Source: Kitasatospora sp. NBC_00374 (lineage in GTDB: Bacteria; Actinomycetota; Actinomycetes; Streptomycetales; Streptomycetaceae). From it: 64,000 nucleotides of DNA. The notes below the pieces were generated by a model. That model saw only the letters and a list, made by a program, of their open reading frames with translations. It had not been told where the DNA came from and ran no database searches. Within the stretch, counting starts at the first letter, position 1; each line of letters opens with the position of its first letter. This document shows, in pieces, positions 47,559 through 55,463 of the stretch. The position numbers and the translations under genes are program-made. The stretch covers positions 8,105,001 to 8,169,000 of the forward strand of contig NZ_CP107964.1 in the NCBI RefSeq assembly GCF_041434935.1. Reading direction: 5' to 3'.

Positions 47559-49826
47559 ATGCCGAACGACCTGAAGCTACGTGAGAGCGACGACATCCAG
47601 GGCGACGTGATCGCGGGTTTCAAGAAGGACCAGATGACGCTGCTGTTCCTCAAGTTCGAGGACGCGCCGCGGGCGCGGACCTGGGTGAAGCGTCTGGCCC
47701 CCCGGATCTCCACCACCAGACAGGTGGCCACCTTCAACAGCGCCTTCCGCAAGGCCAGGAACAGCTCGGGCGGGGACGACCCGCAGTCGCTGAAGGCCAC
47801 CTGGACCAACGTCAGCTTCACCTACGAGGGGCTGAAGGTGCTGACCGGCAAGGAACCCCTGCCCTCGGTGCGGCCCGGCGGCACGTTCGAGGCCTTCAAG
47901 CAGGGCTCGGACAAGCGGGTCCTGGGCGACACCGGCGACAGCTCCCCGGAGAACTGGCTCTTCGGAGACGGCAAGGGGCAGACCGTCCACGCGGTGGTCA
48001 CCGTCGCCTCCGACACCGTCGAGGACCTGCACGCGGCCGTGACCGAGCAGCGCGAGGCCGCCGCCCAGGCCAAGATCGCGATCGTCTTCCAGCAGAACGG
48101 CGCAACCCTTCCGGGCAGCCGGCGGGGCAAGGAGCACTTCGGCTTCAAGGACGGCGTCAGCGAGCCCGGCGTGCTCGGCTACGACGAGCCGGACCTGGAC
48201 CGGCCGGAGTGCGTCAAGGGCAAGCACGGCACCCGGCTGATCCCGGCGGGCGAGTTCCTGCTCGGCCACGACCGGATCGGCGGGATCACCTACGACACAC
48301 CCCCGGACTGGGCAGTCAACGGCAGCTTCCACGTGGTCCGGCGACTCGCCCAGGACGTGCCGAGCTGGTGGGCACAGGTCGCCGTCCAGCTGAAGGTCCT
48401 CAAGAAGGCCAAGGTGGTCCCGGACGAGGCCACCACCGAGTGGCTGGCCGCCCGCCTGGTCGGCCGCTGGCGTTCGGGCACGCCCGTCGCCAAGTGCCCG
48501 AACGCCGACATGCCGTCCAACGCGCTCTCGGGCGACGACAACGACTTCGGCTACCGCAACGACCCGGAGGGGTTCACCACCCCGCTCTTCTCGCACCTGC
48601 GCCAGACCAACCCCCGGGACGGCCTGCTCGAAGCACCCGGTGCCGAACCGCTGCCCGAGAAGCCGGTCATGGACCGCCGGAGGATGATGCGCCGCGGTTC
48701 CCCGTACGGTGCGCCGTTCGACCCGGCCTCGGACGGCCCGGGCGGCCCGGACGCCGCGCGCGGACTGCTCTTCGTCTCCTACCAGTCCGACCTGGTCGAG
48801 CAGTTCGAGTTTGTCCAGAAGGCCTGGATCAACAACGTGGACTTCCCGCCCGGCCGGGGCAGGAAGCCCGGCCCCGACCCGATGGTCGGCCCGACCGGCA
48901 AGGTCAACTTCGAGTCCCCCGGAACCACCACCGAGCTGAGCTTCAGTCAGTTCGTGACCACCGAGGGATCGGTGTACGCCTTCGCCCCGTCGCTCACCAC
49001 ACTGCGGCACCTCGGCGACGGGCGGCTCACCGACAAGCTCCCGAGCACCGTCCGGCCGACCGACGCCTTCCTGCCGATCCCCGACATGCAGCGGGACAGG
49101 GGCAAGAGCTGGTACTGGGCGTACGGGACCGGAACCGACGGGCCGGTGTGCCGGACCATCTCCATCGCCGACGGCAACGAGCACAACGACACCGTCGAGC
49201 GGCCCGACCGCCCGCTGACGACCTGGCCGTTCTACGACGGGGTGTCGAGAGTGGACGCGATCCTGCCCGTCCCGGACGAGCAGCGGATCAACGGCAGGAG
49301 CCGGTACTGGCTGTTCCACACCACCGAGGGCCGCCAGGTCTACCGGCTGATCTCGATCTCCGACGGTGCGGAGCAGGGGCTTGAGCCCGGTTCCGTGGGC
49401 GCCGTCGACCGGCCCGACCGGCCGATCTCCGCCTGGGCCTCGTTCAGCGGGATCTCCCAGGTGGACGCCTTCCTGGCGGTGCCGGACATGCAGCGGGTGA
49501 ACGGGAAGAGCTACTACTGGCTGTTCCACACCCTCCTCGGACAGCAGGTCTACCGGCTGATCTCCGTCGCGGACGGCAGCGCGCACAACGACGTCATCGA
49601 GCGCGGTGACCGCTCGCTGAGCCTGTGGCAGTCGCTGGCCGACATCCCGAAGACCGACGAGTTCCTCGCGGTGCCCGACATGCAGGGGATCAACGGGCTG
49701 AGCCTGTTCTGGGTGTTCCACCAGGACAAGTACCGCATCATCTCCATCGCCGACGGCCCCGCGCACCACGACCAGGTCGCGGTCGAGGACCGGCCGCTGA
49801 CCCTGTGGAGGTCCCTCACAGCCTAA
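47559..49826 (+). CDS. DyP-type peroxidase fused to four C-terminal repeats
   Basis: A 755-residue protein. Residues 1-470 are a haem DyP peroxidase with the catalytic Asp198 in GFKDGVSEPG, proximal His346 in FSHLRQTNPRDG and distal Arg379 in RRGSPYG. Residues about 500-755 contain four ~65-residue repeats, each with FLxxPDMQR-type, YYWLFHT-type and YRLISIADG-type blocks, reminiscent of propeller blades. No Tat signal is present, unlike Streptomyces DtpA. It is divergent from a GlxA-like oxidase, whose known partner in S. lividans is a DyP. The last repeat ends at the IS110 boundary and may be truncated. Confidence 0.88.
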   Translation: MPNDLKLRESDDIQGDVIAGFKKDQMTLLFLKFEDAPRARTWVKRLAPRISTTRQVATFNSAFRKARNSSGGDDPQSLKATWTNVSFTYEGLKVLTGKEPLPSVRPGGTFEAFKQGSDKRVLGDTGDSSPENWLFGDGKGQTVHAVVTVASDTVEDLHAAVTEQREAAAQAKIAIVFQQNGATLPGSRRGKEHFGFKDGVSEPGVLGYDEPDLDRPECVKGKHGTRLIPAGEFLLGHDRIGGITYDTPPDWAVNGSFHVVRRLAQDVPSWWAQVAVQLKVLKKAKVVPDEATTEWLAARLVGRWRSGTPVAKCPNADMPSNALSGDDNDFGYRNDPEGFTTPLFSHLRQTNPRDGLLEAPGAEPLPEKPVMDRRRMMRRGSPYGAPFDPASDGPGGPDAARGLLFVSYQSDLVEQFEFVQKAWINNVDFPPGRGRKPGPDPMVGPTGKVNFESPGTTTELSFSQFVTTEGSVYAFAPSLTTLRHLGDGRLTDKLPSTVRPTDAFLPIPDMQRDRGKSWYWAYGTGTDGPVCRTISIADGNEHNDTVERPDRPLTTWPFYDGVSRVDAILPVPDEQRINGRSRYWLFHTTEGRQVYRLISISDGAEQGLEPGSVGAVDRPDRPISAWASFSGISQVDAFLAVPDMQRVNGKSYYWLFHTLLGQQVYRLISVADGSAHNDVIERGDRSLSLWQSLADIPKTDEFLAVPDMQGINGLSLFWVFHQDKYRIISIADGPAHHDQVAVEDRPLTLWRSLTA

Positions 49827-49829
49827 TGG

Positions 49830-50064
49830 GACTTGCTGAGTCGTAGAGACTCGGTGCCGTAGCCGCCAGCAGGTGAGCACTCTCTCCGCCGGAACCACTG
49901 CGAGTTCTGGGGTCAGACCGTGCCCCTGCTGGTCGGCCGGAAGGCCATGACCGCTGATGGGGTGGCGTGCCCGCCGAACAGGGCGTGAGCACTGGATCCA
50001 TTAGGCCGCGTGCCGTGTCTTCCGCAGGCTGCACGACCAGCAAATACGCGATGGGGAGGAAGAG
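49830..50064 (+). ncRNA. Candidate bridge RNA region of the IS110 element
   Basis: IS110-group elements encode a bridge RNA in the non-coding stretch before the recombinase gene, and this region has the right position and size. A 9-base direct repeat, GTGAGCACT, occurs at 49873-49881 and 49985-49993, and several short inverted repeats suggest stem-loops. The pairing to target and donor DNA was not computed, so this is an inference from the family. Confidence 0.45.
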
Positions 50065-51291
50065 TTGCTGCTGATCGGCGACGACTGGGCCGAGGACCAC
50101 CACGACGTCGAGGTCCAGGACGCGACCGGCCGACGCCTCGCAACCGCGAGGCTGCCCGAGGGCGCGGAAGGCATCGCCAAGCTGCACGAGCTCGTGGCCA
50201 AGCACGCCGGAGAGGACCCCGATCCCGCCGACGTGATCGTCGGGATCGAGACCGACCGCGGCACCTGGGTACAGGCCCTGCTCGCCGCCGGCTACCAGGT
50301 CTACGCGATCAACCCCCGGCAGGTCGCCCGGTTCAAGGAGCGGTACGGCACCTCCGGCGCCAAGAGCGACAAGGGCGACGCCCACGCCTTGGCCGACATG
50401 GTCCGCATCGACCGCGACCAGCTACGGCCCATCGCCGGCGACAGCGACCAGGCCCAGGCCGTCAAGGTCGTGACCCGCGCCCACCAGACCCTGATCTGGG
50501 AACGCACCCGCACCTTCCAACGGCTCCGCAGCACGCTGCGCGAGTACTTCCCCGCCGCCCTGAACGCCTACGCGTCCCTGGAACTGACCAGCACCGACGC
50601 ACTGGAACTGCTGATCAGAGCACCCACACCGCAGGCGGCGGCGAAGCTGACCCGCACCCAGATCGCCGCCGTCCTCGCCCGGGCCCGCCGACACAACCGG
50701 GACCAGAAGGCCGGCGCGATCCAGGCCGCACTGCGCGAGAAGCAGCTGGAGCTGCCCGAGCCGGTCACGGCCGCCTACGCGGCCGCCACCATTGCCCACT
50801 CCCGGCTCCTGCTCGCCCTCAACGAGCAGATAGCCGCGATGGAAAAGCAGGTGAGGGCGCATTTTCTCGCGCACCCGGACGCTGAGATCTACCTCTCCAT
50901 GCCCGGCATCGGAGAGATCACCGGCGCCCGGGTGCTCGCCGAGTTCGGGGACGACCCCACCCGCTACACCTCCGCCAAAGCCCGCAAGAACTACGCCGGC
51001 ACCAGCCCCGTCACCCGGGCCTCCGGCAAGAGCCACACCGTCCAGGCCCGCTACGTCCGCAACAACCGGCTCGCCGACGCCCTCCAGCGCCAGGCGTTCT
51101 CCGCCCTGCGCGCCTCACCCGGCGCCCGCCGCTACTACGACAAGCAGCGCGCACGCGAGGCCGGCTACAACCCCGCTCTCCGCCAGGTCGGCAACCGACT
51201 CGTCGGCATCCTCCACGGATGCCTCAAGACCCGCACCCACTACGACGAAGCAACCGCCTGGTCCCACCACGCACACCTCCATGCCGCTTGA
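50065..51291 (+). CDS. IS110-family DEDD transposase/recombinase
   Basis: A 408-residue recombinase. The N-terminal RuvC-like DEDD site is Asp7 (GDDWAEDHHDV), Glu62 (GIETDRG), and Asp102/Asp105 (KSDKGDAHALAD). The C-terminal Tnp_20 domain has the serine-containing motif YAGTSPVTRASGK after LSMPGIGEITGARVLAEFGD. The TTG at 50065 is preceded by GGGGAGGAAGAG and is the likely start. Length is normal and no active residue is missing. Confidence 0.93.
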   Translation: MLLIGDDWAEDHHDVEVQDATGRRLATARLPEGAEGIAKLHELVAKHAGEDPDPADVIVGIETDRGTWVQALLAAGYQVYAINPRQVARFKERYGTSGAKSDKGDAHALADMVRIDRDQLRPIAGDSDQAQAVKVVTRAHQTLIWERTRTFQRLRSTLREYFPAALNAYASLELTSTDALELLIRAPTPQAAAKLTRTQIAAVLARARRHNRDQKAGAIQAALREKQLELPEPVTAAYAAATIAHSRLLLALNEQIAAMEKQVRAHFLAHPDAEIYLSMPGIGEITGARVLAEFGDDPTRYTSAKARKNYAGTSPVTRASGKSHTVQARYVRNNRLADALQRQAFSALRASPGARRYYDKQRAREAGYNPALRQVGNRLVGILHGCLKTRTHYDEATAWSHHAHLHAA

Positions 51292-51355
51292 CCTCAAACG
51301 TCATGGGGTGTCTGACCCGGCCGAGGCATCCGCGGCGCGGTTTCCCGACCCGTCC

Positions 51356-51385
51356 GTCGGTGGCCCTGGGAACAGGGCCACCGAC
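51356..51385. terminator. Perfect 13-bp hairpin with GGAA tetraloop
   Basis: GTCGGTGGCCCTG pairs perfectly with CAGGGCCACCGAC around a GGAA (GNRA) loop. It sits between the IS110 element (plus) and the end of the NTF2-like gene (minus), so it may terminate transcripts from both sides. No U-run follows. Confidence 0.7.
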
Positions 51386-51484
51386 CCCCGTGACGGCCGG
51401 GGTGGCAGCACCGCCGTCGCCGGGTACGACCTGGACGGCAACGCCCGGCCGTGCGAAGGGATCCCGAGGACGTTCCGAAGGTCC

Positions 51485-51892
51485 TCAGCTCAGCAGCTCG
51501 GGCGCGAAGTAGTCACGCAGTCGAGCGATCCTTCCGTCACGGACGCGAAAGATCTGTACCAGCGAGACGGCCACGTCCTCTCCGTCCCCGTCGAAGACCG
51601 TGTCGATCTCGGCGATGAACACATCGGGCTCGGAGGTGGTGTGCAGCACGTATCGGGACTTCTCAAGGTTCGGGGAGCGGCCGTCCTGCGCCTGTCGCAG
51701 GTAGTGCGCCGCCATCGTGCGACGGATCTCCTCGCGGCCCTCCAGCCTCCTGGGGAAGGCCGCGCCGACGGGCATGAGCGGCGCCTCGAACACGCCGTCC
51801 TCGGTGAAGTTCTCGGCCAGCGCGTCGGCATTGCGCGTCAGGGGACCGGCGTAGACGTAACTCTCGAAGATCTCCTGCGGTGTACGGGGCAC
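51485..51892 (-). CDS. NTF2-like (SnoaL) protein
   Basis: A 135-residue NTF2-like protein (RTPQEIFESYVYAGPLTRNADALAENFTEDGVFEAPL summarised, then VSLVQIFRVRDGRIARLRDYFAPE). The GTG at 51892 has GGGAGG five bases upstream and begins at the conserved fold; a GTG at 51925 would add 11 residues. No catalytic residues can be assigned with confidence. The gene stands alone. Confidence 0.78.
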   Translation of the reverse strand: MPRTPQEIFESYVYAGPLTRNADALAENFTEDGVFEAPLMPVGAAFPRRLEGREEIRRTMAAHYLRQAQDGRSPNLEKSRYVLHTTSEPDVFIAEIDTVFDGDGEDVAVSLVQIFRVRDGRIARLRDYFAPELLS

Positions 51893-52090
51893 GGCGGCCT
51901 CCCAGGCTCGGAAACTGAAGCCCACATCATCGCAGCGGCCGCTTCCGGGAAGACGGTTTCCGGTGACGTTCCGCCGGATCGGCTGATGCCCGCCGGGCTC
52001 GGGGGCATCGGGCTCGGCCGGTGGGATGCTCCCCGCCGGCGGCCCGGAGCGCTGCGGACCCGGGATGCCCGGCGCCGCCGCGCGTGGACG

Positions 52091-52657
52091 TCACAGGACC
52101 CCGCCGCGCCAGATGTTGGCGAAGGCCGCGTCCTCGATGGCCCGGCGCTGCCGGACGGCGTCCAGCTCTCTGACCGCGTCGTTGACGGCGGCGAGCACGG
52201 TCGCCACGGCGTCGTCGGCCACGTCGGTCTGGTCGGTCTCGTCGGGCGAGTCGCCGGTTCGAGTGGCGTCGATCCCGGCGGCTGAGGCGAGGGCGGCGAG
52301 GACGGGCTCGTGCGACGCCCTGCGGTCCGACGCCTCCCGGCGGACGGGGGAGTCGGCTTCAAGGGCTGCCAGATAGGCCGCTGCCAGCCCGCGGCCCCTG
52401 CGCCACAGCCAGTCGTCGACCGACTCGTACGGCGACTGTCGGACGAGGGCGGCCGCGGCCTGGTCCAGGAGGTGGTCCGCGATCGTCGGCCGGTCACCCG
52501 GCACGATCCGGTCGTCGTCGAGCCGGACGGCCCGGGCGCCGAGCAGGTCGATCAGTTCGGCTCCCGCGAGCGCGAGCGACAGCTCGCCCTGTTCGGGAAG
52601 GTGACCGGACTCCACGTCCAGCGCGACGGTCAGTAGGTCCTGCGGTGTGGTGGTCAT
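52091..52657 (-). CDS. GPP34 (Golgi phosphoprotein 3-like) family protein
   Basis: A 188-residue GPP34 protein, a family expanded in actinomycetes. The start TPQDLLTVALDVESGHLPEQGELSLALAGAELIDLLGARAV (summarised) and the ASAAGI...DDAVATVLAAVNDAVRELDAV segment are typical. Eukaryotic homologues bind phosphatidylinositol-4-phosphate; the bacterial role is unknown. The protein is soluble, without membrane segments. Confidence 0.85.
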   Translation of the reverse strand: MTTTPQDLLTVALDVESGHLPEQGELSLALAGAELIDLLGARAVRLDDDRIVPGDRPTIADHLLDQAAAALVRQSPYESVDDWLWRRGRGLAAAYLAALEADSPVRREASDRRASHEPVLAALASAAGIDATRTGDSPDETDQTDVADDAVATVLAAVNDAVRELDAVRQRRAIEDAAFANIWRGGVL

Positions 52658-52699
52658 GGGCGATCCAACGTCCTGCGGGGGAGGAACATGCCGGTGCGG

Positions 52700-53020
52700 T
52701 CACGCCGTGGGGTCGGTCTTGACCGCGCCGCCCGGCTTGCCCGGATCGTTGGGGTGCGACTCGACGGCGGTGACGACCAAGGTCATCCACGAGCGCAGTG
52801 GGAGGGTTCCGAGCACCGTCTCGTGCAGCTCGGCCTCGTCGGCGGCACGCCACAGACCGAGGCTCCGCAGCTCGCCGACAGGGCGCCAGAGGCGGACCAG
52901 GTGGCCCGTGGCGGCCAGCTCCTTGGCCCGGACCGCCTCGGCGGCGCGGCGCCGGTCGACCTCGGCCGGGTCGGTGCCCTCGGGGATGCGGGTGGTGATC
53001 TCGACCAGGAACTCGCGCAC
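52700..53020 (-). CDS. Muconolactone delta-isomerase-like protein
   Basis: A 106-residue protein of the muconolactone isomerase family (MREFLVEITTRIPEGTDPAEVDRRRAAEAVRAKELAATGHLVRLWR summarised). The ferredoxin-like core and the later LRSWMTLVVTAVESHPNDP block are typical. The GTG start has GGGAGGAAGAG upstream. No other beta-ketoadipate gene is near, so it probably acts outside that pathway. Confidence 0.85.
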   Translation of the reverse strand: MREFLVEITTRIPEGTDPAEVDRRRAAEAVRAKELAATGHLVRLWRPVGELRSLGLWRAADEAELHETVLGTLPLRSWMTLVVTAVESHPNDPGKPGGAVKTDPTA

Positions 53021-53078
53021 GCTCTTCCTCCCTTGGGCCGGGCCCGGTGCGGCAGGTGCCTCCGCCGGCGCCGCCGGC

Positions 53079-53660
53079 TCAGAACCCGGGCCACACGGGG
53101 TCGGAGTGGCCGGTGTTCACCATGGATCCACCGGGACTTCCGGCCGGAATGAGATTGGGGATGTTCCGAACAGTGTCGATACTGTGCTCGTTTTCGGGAT
53201 CGCTCTCAATCCTGACGGTCACCTGGTAGGCAATCCGGGAGATATTGGCAAGCCTGACTCCGACTCGGATTCCGATCATGAGACACAGCGGGGCGCCCCC
53301 GGCTCCCATCAGGTTGGGCTGGGTGCCGAGACGCAGGACCGAAGCGTCGATGAACGCCGTTGCGCCGTCGTTCGGTGACACCCTCAGCCCCCCGAGCGAG
53401 GCCGTCACCACTCCTGCCGCCCGGACATTGCTGAAGTCCTGGACCATTCCGGCCGTAGGCGGGTTTCCGGGGCCTGAATCGCCATAGGGTACGAAGGACG
53501 CCACCGTTTCGTTGCGAGATGTCCCACCGTCGCTGCCGGCGTCGAGGGCGATGGTCCCGGTGTGGACGATCTGCAGCGCACCGACGCCATCCGCCGTCAG
53601 GTACGGGATGAACAGGTGCTGCGGCTTCGTCACGTCCTTCGTGGGAACGAGTATCGGCAT
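53079..53660 (-). CDS. Hypothetical beta-rich protein
   Basis: A 193-residue protein starting MPILVPTKDVTKPQH with a predominantly beta-strand, Gly/Asn-rich sequence (VPYGDSGPGNPPTAGMVQDF, DGATAFIDASVLRLG, VTVRIESDPENEHS). It has no signal peptide or membrane segment. The ATG has GGAG upstream. I recognise no family; the pattern fits a small beta-sandwich or structural protein. Codon third positions are less biased than in neighbours. Confidence 0.6.
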   Translation of the reverse strand: MPILVPTKDVTKPQHLFIPYLTADGVGALQIVHTGTIALDAGSDGGTSRNETVASFVPYGDSGPGNPPTAGMVQDFSNVRAAGVVTASLGGLRVSPNDGATAFIDASVLRLGTQPNLMGAGGAPLCLMIGIRVGVRLANISRIAYQVTVRIESDPENEHSIDTVRNIPNLIPAGSPGGSMVNTGHSDPVWPGF

Positions 53661-54078
53661 GACCACTCCATGAAGGTTGGCGCATGGGCGACGGTGGACT
53701 CTCCGCCCGTTCGCCCTGCTTGCCCGCTCGCTTGAGAGCGCCGGCCGGTGTGGATCTACCCGCCTCCTTTCCCGTCGGTCTTCGTGTCGGGCGACCGTCG
53801 TGGTCGGGCGACAGGGAACAGCTGGGAGTCGGTGTGGTGGGAGATCGGACCGGCCCGGGCCGGTCCGGCACAACCATCCTGGATCGCGTCTTCCGTCTTG
53901 TCCACCAGTGGGCCGTTCGGGCGCTTGCAGCTCCGGGGCGAGGGCGGCTTCGGCTGCTGACGTAAGCCGGTTCGGGCTGCGACGGGCATGGTCGGGCGAT
54001 CTGGATCGAACACGTGTCCGATATGATGCGCAGGGTGCTGCGGGAGACTCCCGTGCGCGTGACGGCAGAGGACCACCC
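53661..54078. other. Intergenic stretch with divergent promoters
   Basis: About 418 bases between the divergent beta-rich hypothetical gene and the DUF6058 gene. A TATGAT element near 54020 could serve as a -10 box for the plus-strand gene. Nothing else is recognised. Confidence 0.35.
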
Positions 54079-54690
54079 GTGCCCGCTGGAGACCTGAAGC
54101 ATCGGCTCGCCGCCCGATTCCGCGAGGTCAACGGCGTACATCCGATGACCGCCGCCGACGACGCCTACGTCAGCCGGCAGTTCGTGGTCCTGGAGGAGCT
54201 GTGCGCGGCGCACGGCCGGCCGGCGGACGAGGTGCGGCGGCTCATGCTCGGGCGCCTGCTGCCGATGCCGGGATACCTGCGCTCCGACGGGGCCGAGATG
54301 GTGCCGTCCGACCTGTTCGCGCTGGCCGAGGAGGCGGGCGGAACGGACCGGCTGGAAGCCTGGTTCACCGCTCACTGGGACGATCGGGCTGCGGGCAAGG
54401 ACGAGTGGGACGCCTACCTGAGCGGGCAGTACGTGTGCCTGCACGCGGTGACGCCGGCCGCCATCCGGCGCAAGGGCAGCCTGACGGCGGCGATCGCCGC
54501 CGCACCGGACGAACCGGACGCCGGCTCCGTGGCGTGGTCGTCGCGCCTGCACGCCCTGGTCGATGAACTCGACGCGCTGGAGCCGCAGTTCGCCGACTAC
54601 GACCGTCTTCGCTTCGGCGGCCCCACCTCGCGGGACCTGTGCATCGACGCGGTGCGAGCCCGCTTCCCGCGGCTCGCGCGGCAGCCGTAG
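54079..54690 (+). CDS. DUF6058 family protein
   Basis: A 203-residue soluble protein of the actinobacterial DUF6058 family. Characteristic blocks are FREVNGVHPMTAADDAYVSRQF, PMPGYLRSDGAEMVPSDLFALAEEAGG, AYLSGQYVCL and LEPQFADYDRLRFGGPTSRDLCIDAVR. The GTG start has AGAGGACC upstream. The family is annotated in connection with natural product biosynthesis, but its activity is not established. Confidence 0.8.
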   Translation: MPAGDLKHRLAARFREVNGVHPMTAADDAYVSRQFVVLEELCAAHGRPADEVRRLMLGRLLPMPGYLRSDGAEMVPSDLFALAEEAGGTDRLEAWFTAHWDDRAAGKDEWDAYLSGQYVCLHAVTPAAIRRKGSLTAAIAAAPDEPDAGSVAWSSRLHALVDELDALEPQFADYDRLRFGGPTSRDLCIDAVRARFPRLARQP

Positions 54691-54734
54691 GCCGCCTGGA
54701 GACGGCGCCGAGCCGGGATCGGTGTCATCGCCGC

Positions 54735-55010
54735 ATGCCCGAACTGATCGCCCCCACCGTCCGGTTGCACACCGTTGGCTGGAGGCGCGGGACGAGTGGG
54801 GTCCCGGCTCCCACGAGGACGGATTCGGTCTGCTGCCGTCCGACGAGGCCGACAACGCCGCCTCGGCGACGACGATCGAGCGCAACGGCGGTGTCCTCGA
54901 AGACATCGAAGTCATCGAAGGCGTCCGGGACGCCGGCGCCGGTGCGGTCCGACGCTACCGGGTGAAACTCCGGTGGCGCTCCCAAGCCCTCGACTATCCC
55001 CGACGGCCTT
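54735..55010 (+). pseudogene. GNAT acetyltransferase pseudogene (frameshift and internal deletion)
   Basis: The ATG at 54735 opens a GNAT-like N-terminus (MPELIAPTVRLHT). The reading frame then shifts near 54775, after which WLEARDEWGPGSHEDGFGLLPSDE continues in the adjacent frame. This is followed directly by ASATTIERNGGVLEDIEVIEG...RRYRVKLR, the typical GNAT C-terminus. The central acetyl-CoA domain is missing. The gene has therefore lost an internal segment and its frame. Confidence 0.7.
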
Positions 55011-55030
55011 CCCGGTCGCATAATGCAGCG

Positions 55031-55402
55031 GTGACGAGCAACCACGTGGTCCTCGACTGCGGGCTGCCCATCGACGAGCGGATCAGGCGGCTCGTCGAGG
55101 TGTGGACCCGTGACAATCGTGGCCGCGAGCATCTGCTGACCGGCAAGGCGTTCTTCGCGGTCTATTCGTGGCACCTCCGGCACCGGACCGATCACGACAT
55201 CGCCAGGGCGGAGTTCGTCGCCGCCTCCTACGACTCCATCGGCGGCAGCGACGGATGGGACGCCATGCTGCGCGAGCGGGCCAACTGCGGGACCTGCGGG
55301 GACAGATACCGGCTGGAGAACATCGGCCTGTGCACCGGGTGCATGCGGTACACCTGCTACGCCTGCGGCGCCCACGCCTCCTGCACCGGCGAGACCGTCT
55401 GA
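55031..55402 (+). CDS. Small protein with C-terminal Cys-rich zinc ribbon
   Basis: A 123-residue protein whose last ~40 residues hold eight Cys (NCGTCGDRY, LCTGCMRYTCYACGAHASC), likely two zinc-binding knuckles. The N-terminal part is helical (DERIRRLVEVWTRDNRGREHLLTGKAFFAVYSWHLRHR summarised). The GTG at 55031 has no clear ribosome binding site. The frame is open upstream through the GNAT pseudogene, so the start is uncertain. Family not recognised. Confidence 0.65.
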   Translation: MTSNHVVLDCGLPIDERIRRLVEVWTRDNRGREHLLTGKAFFAVYSWHLRHRTDHDIARAEFVAASYDSIGGSDGWDAMLRERANCGTCGDRYRLENIGLCTGCMRYTCYACGAHASCTGETV

Positions 55403-55463
55403 ACCACCCGGTCGGCCAGGTACGCCGGGCCCAGGGACGCGGAGCGACGGAGGACGCGCCGGC

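Larger units (their letters stand above)
49827..51310 (+). mobile_element. IS110-family insertion sequence
   Basis: A single DEDD transposase gene preceded by ~238 bases of non-coding DNA and followed by a short right end. No long terminal inverted repeats are visible, as usual for IS110. The left boundary seems to lie immediately after the DyP stop (near ATGGGACTTGC) and the right boundary near ATGGGGTGTC (51303-51312), but neither is certain. The transposase appears intact, so the element may be active. Confidence 0.7.
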
